This document shows positions 13,684 through 16,509 of a stretch of DNA of 16,509 nt, in pieces (the stretch's first letter is position 1; the number at the start of each line of letters is the position of its first letter). The position numbers and the translations under genes were made by a program. The DNA is from an uncultured Clostridia bacterium (GTDB taxonomy: Bacteria; Bacillota; Clostridia; Christensenellales; Borkfalkiaceae): the NCBI GenBank assembly GCA_934247855.1, contig CAKQKA010000035.1, positions 1-16,509 of the forward strand. Direction: 5' to 3'. The notes beneath the pieces are model-generated. The model was not told where the DNA came from. It saw only the letters and a program-made list of their open reading frames with translations, and did not search any database.

Positions 13684-15264
13684 ATGAATTACAAAACTTT
13701 GGGGATTATGCTTGACTGTTCACGCAATGCGGTAACGAACGTAAAAACGGTAAAGAGGTTTATCGAAATTATATCAGACCTCGGTTACAACGCTTTGGAA
13801 CTTTATATGGAAGACACTATGAAAGTTGACGGCGAGCCGTATCTCGGATATATGCGCGGCGGCTATTCCGCAGCCGAAATTCGTGAACTCGACGAGTTTG
13901 CAAAAGAACACGGCATCGAACTTATGCCCGCCGTGCAAACGCTTGCGCATTTTACCAACGCCGTAAAACTCGACGAATACGCTGAAATCACCGATGTTAA
14001 CGACATTTTGTTGATCGGCGAAGAGCGTACATATCGGCTTATCGATAATATATTTGCGACGATTGCCCAAAATTTTACGTCTAAGCGCGTAAATATCGGT
14101 ATGGATGAAGCTCATCTTGTGGGGCTCGGTAAATATCTCGATAAGCACGGCTTTACAAACCGCAACGAACTACTCGGTAAGCACTTGAAAAAGGTTGCCG
14201 AAATCGCCGAAAAATACGGTTTGCAACTGCACATGTGGAGCGATATGTTCTTCCGTCTTAACAATAACGGCGAATATTATTCGCGCACGCCCGTCGTGCC
14301 CGATAACGCAGCCGAGTTGATTCCCGCAAACGTTGCGCCCGTATATTGGGACTATTATCATAAAGAAGAAGCCGATTACGACGCAATGTTCAAGGCTCAT
14401 AAGAAGTTCGGTCGCGACACATGGTTTGCGGGCGGTATATGGAGCTGGGTAGGCTTTTCACCGCTTAACGACCACACGCTTGAAACCATGAAACCCGCTT
14501 TGCGCTCGGTTAACCGCAACGGCGTGCAGAACGTTATATTCACCATGTGGGGCGACGACGGAAAAGAAACCTCGTTCTTCTCGCTTTTGCCTGCTATATA
14601 CGCTGTTTCGCGCTATGCATGCGGCGAATTCAACGATAAAAAGATCAAACGCGAGTTCAAACAAAAATACGGCATAGGGTTTGACGAATATACATCGCTC
14701 GACTTGCCGAATAAGTGCAATATTTCGGAAAGAGAAACCTTTGCCGCAAAATCCGAATTGTTTCAGGATCCGTTTATGGGGCAGTGCGACGAATATCTTG
14801 AACGCCTCGGCGAGATTCCGTTTGCCGATTATGCAAAAAAGATAACCCGCGCGGGCAAAAAAGCGGGCGAGTTTGCCTACGTTTTTCAATGCGAAGCCGA
14901 TTTGTGCAAGGTGTTGGAGATTAAATCGCGTTTGGGTATAAACATAAGAAAAGCGTACGCCGAAAAGGATAAAACCAAGCTTGCCGAAATCGCGACGGAC
15001 ATGAAAAAACTGAACGTTCGCATTAAAAAGTTTTATTCTTCTTTAAAAACTTTGTGGTTTAAGGAAAATAAACCGTTCGGCTTTGAAATTCAGGACGCGC
15101 GCATAGGCGGTCTTATGCTCCGAACAGACAGCTGCCGCGAGCGTATAGAGCAGTATATCAAGACTGACGAGCCGATCGAAGAACTCGATGAAGTGCTCTT
15201 AAAAGTTGACCGTGCGTTGTTTTATAATTCGTATAGAAACGTGGTATCCACAAGCAATATTTAA
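13684..15264 (+). CDS. GH20 exo-beta-hexosaminidase-like glycoside hydrolase (GH20C/GcnA type)
   Basis: 526 residues. Closely resembles the catalytic part of streptococcal GH20C/GcnA enzymes, which release terminal N-acetylhexosamine or glucosamine from glycans. Diagnostic stretches are MLDCSRNAVTNV (9-20), ALELYMEDTM (37-46), VNIGMDEAHLVGLGKYL (136-152) with the GH20 acid/base pair D141-E142, QLHMWSDMFF, VYWDYYH, and FTMWGDDGKETSFFSLLP. I chose ATG 13684 because AAAGGTGA lies just upstream. The open frame extends to a GTG at 13594, but those 30 residues look non-coding. Compared with the streptococcal enzymes, the N-terminal domain of roughly 80 residues before the barrel is missing. No signal peptide is seen, so it is probably cytoplasmic and acts on imported sugars. 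Confidence 0.9.
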   Translation: MNYKTLGIMLDCSRNAVTNVKTVKRFIEIISDLGYNALELYMEDTMKVDGEPYLGYMRGGYSAAEIRELDEFAKEHGIELMPAVQTLAHFTNAVKLDEYAEITDVNDILLIGEERTYRLIDNIFATIAQNFTSKRVNIGMDEAHLVGLGKYLDKHGFTNRNELLGKHLKKVAEIAEKYGLQLHMWSDMFFRLNNNGEYYSRTPVVPDNAAELIPANVAPVYWDYYHKEEADYDAMFKAHKKFGRDTWFAGGIWSWVGFSPLNDHTLETMKPALRSVNRNGVQNVIFTMWGDDGKETSFFSLLPAIYAVSRYACGEFNDKKIKREFKQKYGIGFDEYTSLDLPNKCNISERETFAAKSELFQDPFMGQCDEYLERLGEIPFADYAKKITRAGKKAGEFAYVFQCEADLCKVLEIKSRLGINIRKAYAEKDKTKLAEIATDMKKLNVRIKKFYSSLKTLWFKENKPFGFEIQDARIGGLMLRTDSCRERIEQYIKTDEPIEELDEVLLKVDRALFYNSYRNVVSTSNI

Positions 15265-15318
15265 TCGCGGATAAAGCCGAAGCGTGACTTTACCTTATAG
15301 AGACAGAGCCGTAAAAAT

Positions 15319-15945
15319 ATGATTATATATCTTGCAAATATAACCAGCGTAAACGTTACCGATATTCCCGCCGAAAAACTAAGCAGGCGCACGCAAATAA
15401 AATTTGAAAGGTTAAAGGGCGGCGCGCCGCTTAAAGCTGTGCAGACCGCCGTTGCCGATCTTGTGTTGGCGCACGCGAAAAAAGTTGAAAACATCCTGTC
15501 CGATATCGCCGAAAACGAACACGGAAAGCCGTATTTTACCACGTCCGAAAAACGGTTTTCGATAACTCATTCCGATAATATCGTGGCGGTTTCGCTGTCC
15601 GATAACAATCACGGTATCGATATCGAACGCCTGCGCCGTATGGACGAAAAAACGGTAAGGGCGGTGCTTTCGCCGTATTCTTATCTCGAGTATTTAAAAG
15701 CCGACGATGCCGAAAAGGACAAAATGTTTGTCCGCATTTTCACCGAGAAAGAAAGTTATGTAAAATATCTCGGCACCGGGTTTGAATGTAAACCGTCTGA
15801 AATCGTACCGCAAAACGTCAGTTTTTTGACCAAATATCTCTTCCGCGACGCCGACGTTTACTGCCTTACCGTATGCGTGGAAAAGCAGGAAACTTTCACG
15901 TTTGAACCGCTGTCCGTCAAAGATTTGCTCTCAAGTAATCTATAA
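15319..15945 (+). CDS. 4'-phosphopantetheinyl transferase (Sfp/AcpT superfamily)
   Basis: 208 residues, the usual size for the Sfp-type group. These enzymes move the phosphopantetheine arm from CoA to a serine on carrier proteins. The visible motifs are ENEHGKPYF (65-73), FSITHSDNIVAVSL (80-93), GIDIERLR with metal ligands D101 and E103, and FTEKESYVKYLGTG (141-154) with the K144-E145-S and K149 signature. The usual tryptophan of WxxKES is phenylalanine here. It starts 54 nt after the GH20 stop on the same strand and may share its transcript. The ribosome site is weak (AGACAGAG). No polyketide or non-ribosomal peptide genes are visible, so the partner carrier protein is unknown. Confidence 0.9.
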   Translation: MIIYLANITSVNVTDIPAEKLSRRTQIKFERLKGGAPLKAVQTAVADLVLAHAKKVENILSDIAENEHGKPYFTTSEKRFSITHSDNIVAVSLSDNNHGIDIERLRRMDEKTVRAVLSPYSYLEYLKADDAEKDKMFVRIFTEKESYVKYLGTGFECKPSEIVPQNVSFLTKYLFRDADVYCLTVCVEKQETFTFEPLSVKDLLSSNL

Positions 15946-15960
15946 TTAACGACTGAAATT

Positions 15961-16018
15961 TAATAGTTAAAAAAAACAAAAATCCTCGTTCTTAAACGAA
16001 CGGGATTTTTCACTATTA
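15961..16018. terminator. Bidirectional terminator between the PPTase gene and the methylase gene
   Basis: The inner stem AAAAATCC / GGATTTTT with CGTTC / GAACG (one bulged base) lies inside an outer perfect TAATAGT (15961-15967) / ACTATTA (16012-16018). A/T tracts on both sides allow termination of the PPTase transcript and of the converging methylase transcript. Confidence 0.75.
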
Positions 16019-16022
16019 ATCT

Positions 16023-16049
16023 AAAAGTCGGGCTATAAGTCGATTATCG
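16023..16049 (+). repeat. Dispersed motif copy 4
   Basis: AAAAGT, four variable bases (CGGG), then CTATAAGTCGATTATCG. It is identical to copy 5 at 23 of 27 positions, all differences being in the four-base gap. It lies in the intergenic stretch beyond the methylase 3' end. Confidence 0.8.
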
Positions 16050-16091
16050 ATATGTTAAATATATTTTACGGATATTCGCGCCGTTTGGTGC

Positions 16092-16118
16092 AAAAGTTAA
16101 TCTATAAGTCGATTATCG
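16092..16118 (+). repeat. Dispersed motif copy 5
   Basis: AAAAGT, four bases (TAAT), then CTATAAGTCGATTATCG. It lies 69 bp after copy 4 and 25 bp from the methylase stop codon. Same strand as all other copies. Confidence 0.8.
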
Positions 16119-16142
16119 CGCATTTTTGGGCAAAAAAACCGA

Positions 16143-16509
16143 TTATTTTTTTATTAAACAGTGCAGATATTCGACTGTGTTGTCGGCTTTGGTTTCGCGC
16201 TTGCTGTCGGCTTTATAGCGGTGATATTCTTTCATATACACTTTATACTTGCCATGCTTGCGCATGATTTTTTCTATTTTATCGAAAGACATAAGTCCTT
16301 CGTTGTTATAGCTTAAAAAGATATATTTGAACTTAGCCTTTTTGATTATTTCGGTAAAAAACTCTTCAACCTTGCCGCTTACGCAAAAATTGCTTTTTTG
16401 CGCGGAATAGTCGCGCAGCCCCGTCTTGCCTTTAATTTCGGGTTCGTCGTATCTTGCAATCGTTTCAAGCAGGTGATAGTTCGAGCAATACTGTCGCGCG
16501 TTATACGGC
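16143..16509 (-). CDS. DNA adenine methylase, D12 class, C-terminal part (runs off the right edge)
   Basis: The minus strand is open from the window edge to TAA (16143-16145), giving 121 codons with no start in the window. The first visible residues, PYNARQYCSNYHLLETIARY, continue the D12-class catalytic motif DPPYN, whose D and first P lie just outside. They are followed by the family pattern YDEPEIKGKTGLRDY, then FKYIFLSYNNEGLMS and a basic tail ending EYLHCLIKK. These enzymes methylate N6 of adenine using S-adenosylmethionine and occur as orphan Dam-like enzymes or as partners of type II restriction enzymes. The recognition site and any partner gene cannot be judged here. Confidence 0.88.
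   Translation of the reverse strand, partial: PYNARQYCSNYHLLETIARYDEPEIKGKTGLRDYSAQKSNFCVSGKVEEFFTEIIKKAKFKYIFLSYNNEGLMSFDKIEKIMRKHGKYKVYMKEYHRYKADSKRETKADNTVEYLHCLIKK

Noticed and set aside
16023..16118. Motif copies 4 and 5 as a small second CRISPR array
   Set aside because: Only two copies are present with a 17-bp conserved core and a variable gap. There is no resemblance to the main repeat, and the other copies are scattered singly.

Overview
The window looks like a chromosomal segment of a low-to-moderate-GC Firmicute, most likely an uncultured member of the Clostridia. This rests on AGGAGG-type ribosome sites, near-consensus sigma-A promoters, T-tailed hairpin terminators, a CCA-encoded tRNA-Leu, and a GH20 enzyme close to the streptococcal GH20C/GcnA type. 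No finer taxonomy can be defended from the sequence alone.

Layout. 1-254: the tail of a left-hand transcription unit (terminator only) and a minus-strand tRNA-Leu(UAA) with its own consensus promoter and terminator. 255-701: non-coding DNA with hairpins and two copies of an unusual dispersed motif. 702-7761: a complete type II-A CRISPR-Cas system in the order tracrRNA (minus strand), cas9, cas1, cas2, csn2, leader, array of 14 identical 36-bp repeats and 13 spacers. 7762-8528: non-coding DNA with another motif copy, two strong terminators and a ~423-bp highly folded element with 14-bp terminal inverted repeats (MITE-like). 8529-10074: two minus-strand genes (GNAT acetyltransferase, DEDDh exonuclease). 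10266-11214: a histidine-phosphatase gene behind a structured leader. 11333-13459: a zinc-ribbon polytopic membrane protein with an internal duplication. 13684-15945: a GH20 exo-hexosaminidase-like enzyme and a 4'-phosphopantetheinyl transferase. 16143-16509: the C-terminal part of a D12-class DNA adenine methylase, running off the right edge.

How the CRISPR system fits together. The cas genes form one tight operon: a 2-nt gap, then two 4-nt ATGA overlaps. The array is transcribed in the same direction. The tracrRNA is divergent. Its anti-repeat matches repeat positions 9-22 perfectly (14 nt) and rebuilds the type II-A bulge and lower stem. Its -35 box overlaps the region just before the cas9 ribosome site, and the predicted cas9 leader is antisense to the whole tracrRNA. 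The leader ends in ATTTGAG, the type II-A integration anchor next to repeat 1. Cas9 keeps all RuvC and HNH catalytic residues, and Cas1 and Cas2 keep theirs, so both adaptation and interference look intact.

The least explained signal is a short motif, CTATAAGTCGATTATCG or close variants, found five times, always on the same strand and always between genes. Two copies extend to a 38-bp direct repeat (36/38 identical) that brackets the whole CRISPR-Cas locus. Two others lie just beyond the 3' end of the methylase gene. Both neighbourhoods are defence- or modification-related, so the motif may mark insertion boundaries or a regulator's binding sites.
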